From Cristatella mucedo (lineage: Eukaryota > Bryozoa > Phylactolaemata > Cristatellidae), in NCBI GenBank assembly GCA_009760855.2, contig WPIO01000331.1:1-64000 (forward strand): a DNA stretch of 64,000 bases, in the 5' to 3' direction. The number at the start of each line of letters is the position of its first letter. Positions within the stretch are counted from its first letter, which is position 1. The notes beneath the pieces were generated by a model. It was given only the letters and a program-made list of their open reading frames with translations. It did no database searches and was not told the DNA's origin. Made by a program: the position numbers and the translations under genes. This document shows positions 53,880-64,000 of this stretch, in pieces.

Positions 53880-56800
53880 GTAAATAACACGTTTCGCACG
53901 AGTTCGCACCAGATCGCGGAATATGTAGAAACTTCAAATCTGCATGTCGGAGCGTGCGCTGACTGGCAGCAGAGTGCTGCACCATGTTTAAAGCATTTCG
54001 CACGTAAATAACACGTTTCGCACGAGTTCGCACCAGATCGCGGAATATGTAGAAACTTCAAATCTGCATGTCGGAGCGTGCGCTGACTGGCAGCAGAGTG
54101 CTGCACCATGTTTAAAGCATTTCGCACGTAAATAACACGTTTCGCACGAGTTCGCACCAGATCGCGGAATGTGTAGAAACTTCAAATCTGCATGTCGGAG
54201 CGTGCGCTGACTGGCAGCAGAGTGCTGCACCATGTTTAAAGCATTTCGCACGTAAATAACACGTTTCGCACGAGTTCGCACCAGATCGCGGAATGTGTAG
54301 AAACTTCAAATCTGCATGTCGGAGCGTGCGCTGACTGGCAGCAGAGTGCTGCACCATGTTTTAAAGCATTTCGCACGTAAATAACACGTTTCGCACGAGT
54401 TCGCACCAGATCGCGGAATGTGTAGAAACTTCAAATCTGCATGTCGGAGCGTGCGCTGACTGGCAGCAGAGTGCTGCACCATGTTTAAAGCATTTCGCAC
54501 GTAAATAACACGTTTCGCACGAGTTCGCACCAGATCGCGGAATATGTAGAAACTTCAAATCTGCATGTCGGAGCGTGCGCTGACTGGCAGCAGAGTGCTG
54601 CACCATGTTTAAAGCATTTCGCACGTAAATAACACGTTTCGCACGAGTTCGCACCAGATCGCGGAATATGTAGAAACTTCAAATCTGCATGTCGGAGCGT
54701 GCGCTGACTGGCAGCAGAGTGCTGCACCATGTTTAAAGCATTTCGCACGTAAATAACACGTTTCGCACGAGTTCGCACCAGATCGCGGAATATGTAGAAA
54801 CTTCAAATCTGCATGTCGGAGCGTGCGCTGACTGGCAGCAGAGTGCTGCACCATGTTTGAAGCATTTCGCACGTAAATAATCGCACGAGTTCGCACCAGA
54901 TCGCGGAATATGTAGAAACTTCAAATCTGCATGTCGGAGCGTGCGCTGACTGGCAGCAGAGTGCTGCACCATGTTTAAAGCATTTCGCACGTAAATAACA
55001 CGTTTCGCACGAGTTCGCACCAGATCGCGGAATATGTGTAGAAACTTCAAATCTGCATGTCGGAGCGTGCGCTGACTGGCAGCAGAGTGCTGCACCATGT
55101 TTAAAGCATTTCGCACGTAAATAACACGTTTCGCACGAGTTCGCACCAGATCGCGGAATATGTAGAAACTTCAAATCTGCATGTCGGAGCGTGCGCTGAC
55201 TGGCAGCAGAGTGCTGCACCATGTTTAAAGCATTTCGCACGTAAATAACACGTTTCGCACGAGTTCGCACCAGATCGCGGAATATGTAGAAACTTCAAAT
55301 CTGCATGTCGGAGCGTGCGCTGACTGGCAGCAGAGTGCTGCACCATGTTTAAAGCATTTCGCACGTAAATAACACGTTTCGCACGAGTTCGCACCAGATC
55401 GCGGAATATGTAGAAACTTCAAATCTGCATGTCGGAGCGTGCGCTGACTGGCAGCAGAGTGCTGCACCATGTTTAAAGCATTTCGCACGTAAATAACACG
55501 TTTCGCACGAGTTCGCACCAGATCGCGGAATATGTAGAAACTTCAAATCTGCATGTCGGAGCGTGCGCTGACTGGCAGCAGAGTGCTGCACCATGTTTAA
55601 AGCATTTCGCACGTAAATAACACGTTTCGCACGAGTTCGCACCAGATCGCGGAATGTGTAGAAACTTCAAATCTGCATGTCGGAGCGTGCGCTGACTGGC
55701 AGCAGAGTGCTGCACCATGTTTAAAGCATTTCGCACGTAAATAACACGTTTCGCACGAGTTCGCACCAGATCGCGGAATATGTAGAAACTTCAAATCTGC
55801 ATGTCGGAGCGTGCGCTGACTGGCAGCAGAGTGCGGCACCATGTTTTAAAGCATTTCGCACGTAAATAACACGTTTCGCACGAGTTCGCACCAGATCGCG
55901 GAATATGTAGAAACTTCAAATCTGCATGTCGGAGCGTGCGCTGACTGGCAGCAGAGTGCTGCACCATGTTTAAAGCATTTCGCACGTAAATAACACGTTT
56001 CGCACGAGTTCGCACCAGATCGCGGAATATGTAGAAACTTCAAATCTGCATGTCGGAGCGTGCGCTGACTGGCAGCAGAGTGCTGCACCATGTTTAAAGC
56101 ATTTCGCACGGAAATAACAAATTTCGCAAAAGTTCGCACCAGGTCGCGGAATATGTAGAAACTTCAAATCTGCATGTCGAAGCGTGCGCTGACTGGCAGC
56201 AGAGTGCTGCACCATGTTTAAAGCATTTCGCACGTAAATAACACGTTTCGCACGAGTTCGCACCAGATCGCGGAATATGTAGAAACTTCAAATCTGCATG
56301 TCGGAGCGTGCGCTGACTGGCAGCAGAGTGCTGCACCATGTTTAAAGCATTTCGCACGTAAATAACACGTTTCGCACGAGTTCGCACCAGATCGCGGAAT
56401 ATGTAGAAACTTCAAATCTGCATGTCGGAGCGTGCGCTGACTGGCAGCAGAGTGCTGCACCATGTTTAAAGCATTTCGCACGTAAATAACACGTTTCGCA
56501 CGAGTTCGCACCAGATCGCGGAATATGTAGAAACTTCAAATCTGCATGTCGGAGCGTGCGCTGACTGGCAGCAGAGTGCTGCACCATGTTTAAAGCATTT
56601 CGCACGTAAATAACACGTTTCGCACGAGTTCGCACCAGATCGCGGAATATGTAGAAACTTCAAATCTGCATGTCGGAGCGTGCGCTGACTGGCAGCAGAG
56701 TGCTGCACCATGTTTAAAGCATTTCGCACGTAAATAACACGTTTCGCACGAGTTCGCACCAGATCGCGGAATGTGTAGAAACTTCAAATCTGCATGTCGG

Positions 56801-59800
56801 AGCGTGCGCTGACTGGCAGCAGAGTGCTGCACCATGTTTAAAGCATTTCGCACGTAAATAACACGTTTCGCACGAGTTCGCACCAGATCGCGGAATATGT
56901 AGAAACTTCAAATCTGCATGTCGGAGCGTGCGCTGACTGGCAGCAGAGTGCTGCACCATGTTTAAAGCATTTCGCACGTAAATAACACGTTTCGCACGAG
57001 TTCGCACCAGATCGCGGAATATGTAGAAACTTCAAATCTGCATGTCGGAGCGTGCGCTGACTGGCAGCAGAGTGCTGCACCATGTTTAAAGCATTTCGCA
57101 CGTAAATAACACGTTTCGCACGAGTTCGCACCAGATCGCGGAATGTGTAGAAACTTCAAATCTGCATGTCGGAGCGTGCGCTGACTGGCAGCAGAGTGCT
57201 GCACCATGTTTAAAGCATTTCGCACGTAAATAACACGTTTTTCGCACGAGTTCGCACCAGATCGCGGAATATGTAGAAACTTCAAATCTGCATGTCGGAG
57301 CGTGCGCTGACTGGCAGCAGAGTGCTGCACCATGTTTAAAGCATTTCGCACGTAAATAACACCTTTTCGCACGAGTTCGCACCAGATCGCGGAATGTGTA
57401 GAAACTTCAAATCTGCATGTCGGAGCGTGCGCTGACTGGCAGCAGAGTGCTGCACCATGTTTAAAGCATTTCGCACGTAAATAACACGTTTTTTCGCACG
57501 AGTTCGCACCAGATCGCGGAATATGTAGAAACTTCAAATCTGCATGTCGGAGCGTGCGCTGACTGGCAGCAGAGTGCTGCACCATGTTTAAAGCATTTCG
57601 CACGTAAATAACACGTTTCGCACGAGTTCGCACCAGATCGCGGAATGTGTAGAAACTTCAAATCTGCATGTCGGGAGCGTGCGCTGACTGGCAGCAGAGT
57701 GCTGCACCATGTTTAAAGCATTTCGCACGTAAATAACACGTTTCGCACGAGTTCGCACCAGATCGCGGAATGTGTAGAAACTTCAAATCTGCATGTCGGA
57801 GCGTGCGCTGACTGGCAGCAGAGTGCTGCACCATGTTTAAAGCATTTTTGCACGTAAATAACACGTTTCGCACGAGTTCGCACCAGATCGCGGAATGTGT
57901 GTAGAAACTTCAAATCTGCATGTCGGAGCGTGCGCTGACTGGCAGCAGAGTGCTGCACCATGTTTAAAGCATTTCGCACGTAAATAACACGTTTCGCACG
58001 AGTTCGCACCAGATCGCGGAATGTGTAGAAACTTCAAATCTGCATGTCGGAGCGTGCGCTGACTGGCAGCAGAGTGCTGCACCATGTTTAAAGCATTTCG
58101 CACGTAAATAACACGTTTCGCACGAGTTCGCACCAGATCGCGGAATATGTAGAAACTTCAAATCTGCATGTCGGAGCGTGCGCTGACTGGCAGCAGATCG
58201 CTGCACCACCATTTTAAAGCATTTCGCACGTAAATAACACGTTTCGCACGAGTTTCGCACCAGATCGCGGAATGTGTAGAAACTTCAAATCTGCATGTCG
58301 GAGCGTGCGCTGACTGGCAGCAGAGTGCTGCACCATGTTTAAAACATTTCGCACGTAAATAACACGTTTTCGCACGAGTTCGCACCAGATCGCGGAATAT
58401 GTAGAAACTTCAAATCTGCATGTCGGAGCGTGCGCTGACTGGCAGCAGAGTGCTGCACCATGTTTAAAGCATTTCGCACGTAAATAACACGTTTCGCACG
58501 AGTTCGCACCAGATCGCGGAATGTGTAGAAACTTCAAATCTGCATGTCGGAGCGTGCGCTGACTGGCAGCAGAGTGCTGCACCATGTTTAAAGCATTTCG
58601 CACGTAAATAACACGTTTCGCACGAGTTCGCACCAGATCGCGGAATATGTAGAAACTTCAAATCTGCATGTCGGAGCGTGCGCTGACTGGCAGCAGAGTG
58701 CTGCACCATGTTTAAAGCATTTTGCACGGAAATAACACGTTTTTAAACTAGTTCGCACCAGATCGCGGAATATGTAGAAACTTCAAATCTGCATGTCGGA
58801 GCGTGCGCTGACTGGCAGCAGAGTGCTGCACCATGTTTAAAGCATTTCGCACGTAAATAACACGTTTGGCACGAGTTCGCACCAGATCGCGGAATATGTA
58901 GAAACTTCAAATCTGCATGTCGGAGCGTGCGCTGACTGGCAGCAGAGTGCTGCACCATGTTTAAAGCATTTCGCACGTAAATAACACGTTTTCGCACGAG
59001 TTCGCACCAGATCGCGGAATATGTAGAAAAACTTCAAATCTGCATGTCGGAGCGTGCGCTGACTGGCAGCAGAGTGCTGCACCATGTTTAAAGCATTTCG
59101 CACGTAAATAACACGTTTCGCACGAGTTCGCACCAGATCGCGGAATGTGTAGAAACTTCAAATCTGCATGTCGGAGCGTGCGCTGACTGGCAGCAGAGTG
59201 CTGCACCATGTTTAAAGCATTTCGCACGTAAATAACACGTTTCGCACGAGTTCGCACCAGATCGCGGAATGTGTAAAAACTTCAAATCTGCATGTCGGAG
59301 CGTGCGCTGACTGGCAGCAGAGTGCTGCACCATGTTTAAAGCATTTTGCACGTAAATAACACGTTTCACAGTTCGCACCAGATCGCGGAATATGTAGAAA
59401 CTTCAAATCTGCATGTCGGAGCGTGCGCTGACTGGCAGCAGAGTGCTGCACCATGTTTAAAGCATTTCGCACGTAAATAACACGTTTCGCACGAGTTCGC
59501 ACCAGATCGCGGAATGTGTAGAAACTTCAAATCTGCATGTCGGAGCGTGCGCTGACTGGCAGCAGAGTGCTGCACCATGTTTAAAGCATTTCGCACGTAA
59601 ATAACACGTTTCGCACGAGTTCGCACCAGATCGCGGAATATGTAGAAACTTCAAATCTGCATGTCGGAGCGTGCGCTGACTGGCAGCAGAGTGCTGCACC
59701 ATGTTTAAAGCATTTCGCACGTAAATAACACGTTTCGCACACGAGTTCGCACCAGATCGCGGAATATGTAGAAACTTCAAATCTGCATGTCGGAGCGTGC

Positions 59801-62800
59801 GCTGACTGGCAGCAGAGTGCTGCACCATGTTTAAAGCATTTCGCACGTAAATAACACGTTTCGCACGAGTTCGCACCAGATCGCGGAATATGTAGAAACT
59901 TCAAATCTGCATGTCGGAGCGTGCGCTGACTGGCAGCAGAGTGCTGCACCATGTTTAAAGCATTTCGCACGTAAATAACACGTTTCGCACGAGTTCGCAC
60001 CAGATCGCGGAAATGTGTAGAAACTTCAAATCTGCATGTCGGAGCGTGCGCTGACTGGCAGCAGAGTGCTGCACCATGTTTAAAGCATTTCGCACGTAAA
60101 TAAACACGTTTCGCACGAGTTCGCACCAGATCGCGGAATATGTAGAAACTTAAAATCTGCATGTCGGAGCGTGCGCTGACTGGCAGCAGAGTGCTGCACC
60201 ATTTTTAAAGCATTTCGCACGTAAATAACACGTTTCGCACGAGTTCGCACCAGATCGCGGAATATGTAGAAACTTCAAATCTGCATGTCGGAGCGTGCGC
60301 TGACTGGCAGCAGAGTGCTGCACCATGTTTAAAGCATTTCGCACGTAAATAACACGTTTCGCACGAGTTCGCACCAGATCGCGGAATGTGTAGAAAACTT
60401 CAAATCTGCATGTCGGAGCGTGCGCTGACTGGCAGCAGAGTGCTGCACTATGTTTAAAGCATTTCGCACGTAAATAACACGTTTTCGCACGAGTTCGCAC
60501 CAGATCGCGGAATATGTAGAAACTTCAAATCTGCATGTCGGAGCGTGCGCTGACTGGCAGCAGAGTTCTGCACCATGTTTAAAGCATTTCGCACGTAAAT
60601 AACACGTTTTAAACGAGTTCGCACCAGATCGCGGAATATGTAGAAACTTCAAATCTGCATGTCGGAGCGTGCGCTGACTGGCAGCAGAGTGCTGCACCAT
60701 GTTTAAAGCATTTCGCACGTAAATAACACGTTTCGCACGAGTTCGCACCAGATCGCGGAATATGTAGAAACTTCAAATCTGCATGTCGGAGCGTGCGCTG
60801 ACTGGCAGCAGAGTGCTGCACCATGTTTAAAGCATTTCGCACGTAAATAACACGTTTCACACGAGTTCGCACCAGATCGCGGAATATGTAGAAACTTCAA
60901 ATCTGCATGTCGGAGCGTGCGCTGACTGGCAGCAGAGTTCTGCACCATGTTTAAAGCATTTCGCACGTAAATAACACGTTTTTCGCACGAGTTCGCACCA
61001 GATCGCGGAATATGTAGAAACTTCAAATCTGCATGTCGGAGCGTGCGCTGACTGGCAGCAGAGTGCTGCACCATGTTTAAAGCATTTCGCACGTAAATAA
61101 CACGTTTCGCACGAGTTCGCACCAGATCGCGGAATGTGTAAAAACTTCAAATCTGCATGTCGGAGCGTGCGCTGAGCTGGCTGGCAGCACAGTGCTGCAC
61201 CATGTTTAAAGCATTTCGCACGTAAATAACACGTTTCGCACGAGTTCGCACCAGATCGCGGAATATGTAGTAAAAACTTCAAATCTGCATTTTGGAGCGT
61301 GCACTGACTGGCAGCAGAGTGCTGCACCATGTTTAAAGCATTTCGCACGTAAATAACACAGTTCGCACGAGTTCGCACCAGATCGCGGAATATGTAGAAA
61401 CTTCAAATCTGCATGTCGGAGCGTGCGCTGACTGGCAGCAGAGTGCTGCACCATGTTTAAAGCATTTCGCACGTAAATAACACGTTTCGCACGAGTTCGC
61501 ACCAGATCGCGGAATATGTAGAAACTTCAAATCTGCATGTCGGAGCGTGCGCTGACTGGCAGCAGAGTGCTGCACCATGTTTAAAGCATTTCGCACGTAA
61601 ATAACACGTTTCGCACGAGTTCGCACCAGATCGCGGTAAATGTAGACACTTCAAATCTTCATGTCGGAGCGTGCGCTGACTGGCAGCAGAGTGCTGCACC
61701 ATGTTTAAAGCATTTCGCACGTAAATAACACGTTTCGCACGAGTTCGCACCAGATCGCGGAATGTGTAAAAACTTCAAATCTGCATGTCGGAGCGTGCGC
61801 TGACTGGCAGCAGAGTGCTGCACCATGTTTAAAGCATTTCGCACGTAAATAACACGTTTCGCACGAGTTCGCACCAGATCGCGGAATATGTAGACACTTC
61901 AAATCTTCATGTCGGAGCGTGCGCTGACTGGCAGCAGAGTGCTGCACCATGTTTAAAGCATTTCGCACGTAAATAACACGTTTCGCACGAGTTCGCACCA
62001 GATCGCGGAATGTGTAAAAAATTCAAATCTGCATGTCGGAGCGTGCGCTGACTGGCAGCAGAGTGCTGCACCATGTTTAAAGCATTTCGCACGTAAATAA
62101 CACGTTTCGCACGAGTTCGCACCAGATCGCGGAATATGTAGAAACTTCAAATCTGCATGTCGGAGCGTGCGCTGACTGGCAGCAGAGTGCTGCACCATGT
62201 TTAAAGCATTTCGCACGTAAATAACACGTTTTTCGCACGAGTTCGCACCAGATCGCGGAATATGTAGAAACTTCAAATCTGCATGTCGGAGCGTGCGCTG
62301 ACTGGCAGCAGAGTGCTGCACCATGTTTAAAGCATTTCGCACGTAAATAACACGTTTCGCACGAGTTCGCACCAGATCGCGGAATATGTAGAAACTTCAA
62401 ATCTGCATGTCGGAGCGTGCGCTGACTGGCAGCAGAGTGCTGCACCATGTTTAAAGCATTTCGCACGTAAATAACACGTTTCGCACGAGTTCGCACCAGA
62501 TCGCGGAATGTGTAGAAACTTCAAATCTGCATGTCGGAGCGTGCGCTGACTGGCAGCAGAGTGCTGCACCATGTTTAAAGCATTTCGCACGTAAATAACA
62601 CGTTTCGCACGAGTTCGCACCAGATCGCGGAATATGTAGAAACTTCAAATCTGCATGTCGGAGCGTGCGCTGACTGGCAGCAGAGTGCTGCACCATGTTT
62701 AAAGCATTTCGCACGTAAATAACACGTTTCGCACGAGTTCGCACCAGATCGCGGAATGTGTAAAAACTTCAAATCTGCATGTCGGAGCGTGCGCTGACTG

Positions 62801-62880
62801 GCAGCAGAGTGCTGCACCATGTTTAAAGCATTTCGCACGTAAATAACACGTTTCGCACGAGTTCGCACCAGATCGCGGAA
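53880..62880 (+). repeat. Highly homogenised array segment
   Basis: Runs of near-identical units, for example 55,100-55,760 and 56,220-57,130. Localised exceptions: a 6-bp loss near 54,880, an unusual unit near 56,110-56,180 (CACGGAAATAACAAATTTC), GTTTTTAAACTAG near 58,738, a shortened CACGTTTCACAG near 59,363, and GTTTTAAACGAG near 60,607. No gene is present. Confidence 0.88.
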
Positions 62881-62886
62881 TGTGTA

Positions 62887-63330
62887 GAAACTTCAAATCT
62901 TCATGTCGGAGCGTATGCTAACTGGCAGCAGAGTGCTGCACCATGTTTAAAGCATTTCGCACGTAAATAACACGTTTCGCACGAGTTCGCACCAGATCGC
63001 GGAATGTGTAGAAACTCTAAATCTGCATGTCGGAGCGTGTGCTGACGGGCAGCAGAGTGCTGCACCATGTTTAAAGCATTTCGCACGTAAATAACACGTT
63101 TTAAACGAGTTCGCACCAGATCGCGGAATATGTAGAAACTTCAAATCTGCATGTCGGAGCGTGCGCTGACTGGCAGCAGAGTTCTGCACCATGTTTAAAG
63201 CATTTCGCACGTAAATAACACGTTTCGCACGAGTTCGCAGCAGATCGCGGAATATAAAGAAACTTCAACTCTGCATGTCGGAGCGTGCGCTGAAGTGCAG
63301 CAGAGTGCTGCACCATGATTAGAGCATTTC
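62887..63330 (+). repeat. Complete A-B-C-D variant module (clean)
   Basis: A: CTTCAAATCTTCATG (mark at 62,887) with GTATGCTAACTGG. B: GAAACTCTAAATC and GACGGGCAGC. C: GTTTTAAACGAG (about 63,098) and GAGTTCTGC. D: GCAGCAGATCG, TATAAAG (63,253), CAACTCTGC, GAAGTGCAGC and GATTAGAGC. The A-to-TATAAA distance is 366 bp, identical to the module at 53,432. The D unit is closer to the one at 34,915 than to the one at 53,798. Confidence 0.85.
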
Positions 63331-63489
63331 GCACGTAAATAACACGTTTCGCACGAGTTCGCACCAGATCGCGGAATGTGTAGAAACTTCAAATCTGCAT
63401 GTCGGAGCGTGCGCTGACTGGCAGCAGAGTCTGCACCATGTTTAAAGCATTTCGCACGTAAATAACACGTTTCGCACGAGTTCGCACCA

Positions 63490-63540
63490 GATCGCACTTC
63501 AAATCGCGTCGAATGTGTGAAAAAACTGCAAAATCTGCAT
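63490..63540 (+). repeat. Rearranged unit
   Basis: GATCG is followed by CACTTCAAATCGCGTCG and then GTGTGAAAAAACTGC, so part of the TTCAAAT segment appears early and is then repeated. The rest of the unit resumes normally. Confidence 0.7.
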
Positions 63541-64000
63541 GTCGGAGCGTGCGCTGACTGGCAGCAGAGTGCTGCACCATGTTTAAAGCATTTCGCACGT
63601 AAATAACACGTTTCGCACGAGTTCGCACCAGATCGCGGAATATGTAGACACTTCAAATCTTCATGTCGGAGCGTGCGCTGACTGGCAGCAGAGTGCTGCA
63701 CCATTTTTAAAGCATTTCGCACGTAAATAACACGTTTCGCACGAGTTCGCACCAGATCGCGGAATGTGTAGAAACTTCAAATCTGCTGCATGTCGGAGCG
63801 TGCGCTGACTGGCAGCAGAGTGCTGCACCATGTTTAAAGCATTTCGCACGTATATAACACGTTTCGCACGAGTTCGCACCAGATCGCGGAATGTGTAGAA
63901 ACTTCAAATCTGCATGTCGGAGCGTGCGCTGACTGGCAGCAGAGTGCTGCACCATGTTTAAAGCATTTCGCACGTAAATAACACGTTTCGCACGAGTTCG
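63541..64000 (+). repeat. Right edge of window, still inside the array
   Basis: Regular units continue to the last base; the final unit begins at 63,986 and is cut by the window end. One unit has the A mark GACACTTCAAATCTTCATG (about 63,647) followed by ATTTTTAAAG, and another has CTGCTGCATG near 63,784. No boundary with other DNA is visible. Confidence 0.88.

Larger units (their letters stand above)
1..64000 (+). repeat. Satellite DNA array, 124-bp unit, head to tail
   Basis: The whole window is the same 124-bp unit repeated in one orientation; I saw no inverted unit and no unrelated insert. Landmarks in each unit are TTTCGCACGAG (bases 1-11), GATCGCGG (21-28), TTCAAA (42-47), TCGGAGCG (56-63), GCAGCAGAGTGCTGC (75-89), TTTAAA (96-101) and TTCGCACGT (106-114). 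The register is held well: a unit starts at base 1 and another at 13,019, which is 105 units less 2 bp. Long single-orientation arrays without genes are characteristic of eukaryotic satellites. I do not recognise the family, and the strand label is arbitrary. Any function (centromere, heterochromatin) is inference from size and arrangement only. Confidence 0.98.

Noticed and set aside
222-63973. Reverse-strand open reading frames of 97 codons and multiples, repeated every 124 bp in rotating frames
   Set aside because: They arise from the placement of two stop codons per unit and a unit length not divisible by three. They start at GTG, overlap one another in all three frames, end within a repeated stop, and show no domain. 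No selection for one frame is visible.
1-64000. CRISPR array
   Set aside because: There are no variable spacers: the full 124 bp repeats. The unit is much longer than CRISPR repeats and no cas genes are present.
1-64000. Tandem 5S rRNA or tRNA gene cluster
   Set aside because: The unit length is close to 5S rRNA, but I see no 5S sequence or internal control region. GTTCGCACC resembles a tRNA B box (GTTCRANNC) but lacks the invariant A after the purine. The TGGC-like A-box candidate at bases 73-76 has wrong spacing to its AG, and no cloverleaf forms.
1-64000. Plasmid or phage iteron origin
   Set aside because: TTCGCAC repeats resemble iterons in spacing, but they are part of a 124-bp unit repeated over 64 kb with no replication gene.

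Overview
The window is one uninterrupted head-to-tail tandem array of a 124-bp repeat, about 515 copies (64,000/124; indels make this approximate). It begins and ends inside the array, so the array is longer than 64 kb. I find no supportable protein gene, RNA gene, transposon, CRISPR array or unique single-copy sequence. A one-orientation, gene-free array of this size is typical of eukaryotic satellite DNA (centromeric, pericentromeric, subtelomeric or sex-chromosome heterochromatin). I do not recognise the family and cannot name the organism. Numbering used throughout: unit base 1 is the first T of TTTCGCACGAG, the first base of the window. A clean reference unit is 13,019-13,142.

The unit is 49% GC (A34 C30 G31 T29) and carries 11 CpGs (observed/expected about 1.47). 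Around the junction between units, a motif of the type TCGCAC recurs every 9-11 bp (unit bases 107, 118, 3, 13 and 23), close to one DNA helical turn. A 6-bp stem with a 3-nt loop (GCAGCA-GAG-TGCTGC) lies at bases 75-89 and TTTAAA at 96-101. The commonest polymorphism is A/G at base 32.

Layout: 1-1,740 fairly uniform; 1,741-2,660 a divergent patch; 2,661-12,990 moderately variable; 12,991-28,400 mostly uniform, with long runs of apparently identical units around 13.0-14.3 and 18.0-20.3 kb; 28,400-38,147 a strongly disordered, insertion-rich block; 38,148-46,600 intermediate; 46,600-53,430 and 53,880-62,880 highly uniform; 62,887-63,330 a variant module; the remainder is ordinary repeat with one rearranged unit near 63,500.

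The most informative structure above the unit is a linked series of four variant units (called A-B-C-D here). It occurs complete and in the same order and spacing at 53,432 and 62,887, again with indel noise at 34,536, and as fragments at many other places. This looks like the remains of a higher-order repeat scattered through a more recently homogenised array. The many long reverse-strand reading frames (97 codons and multiples) are a by-product of the repeat: each unit has only two reverse-strand stop codons, and they lie 54 bp apart in the same frame.
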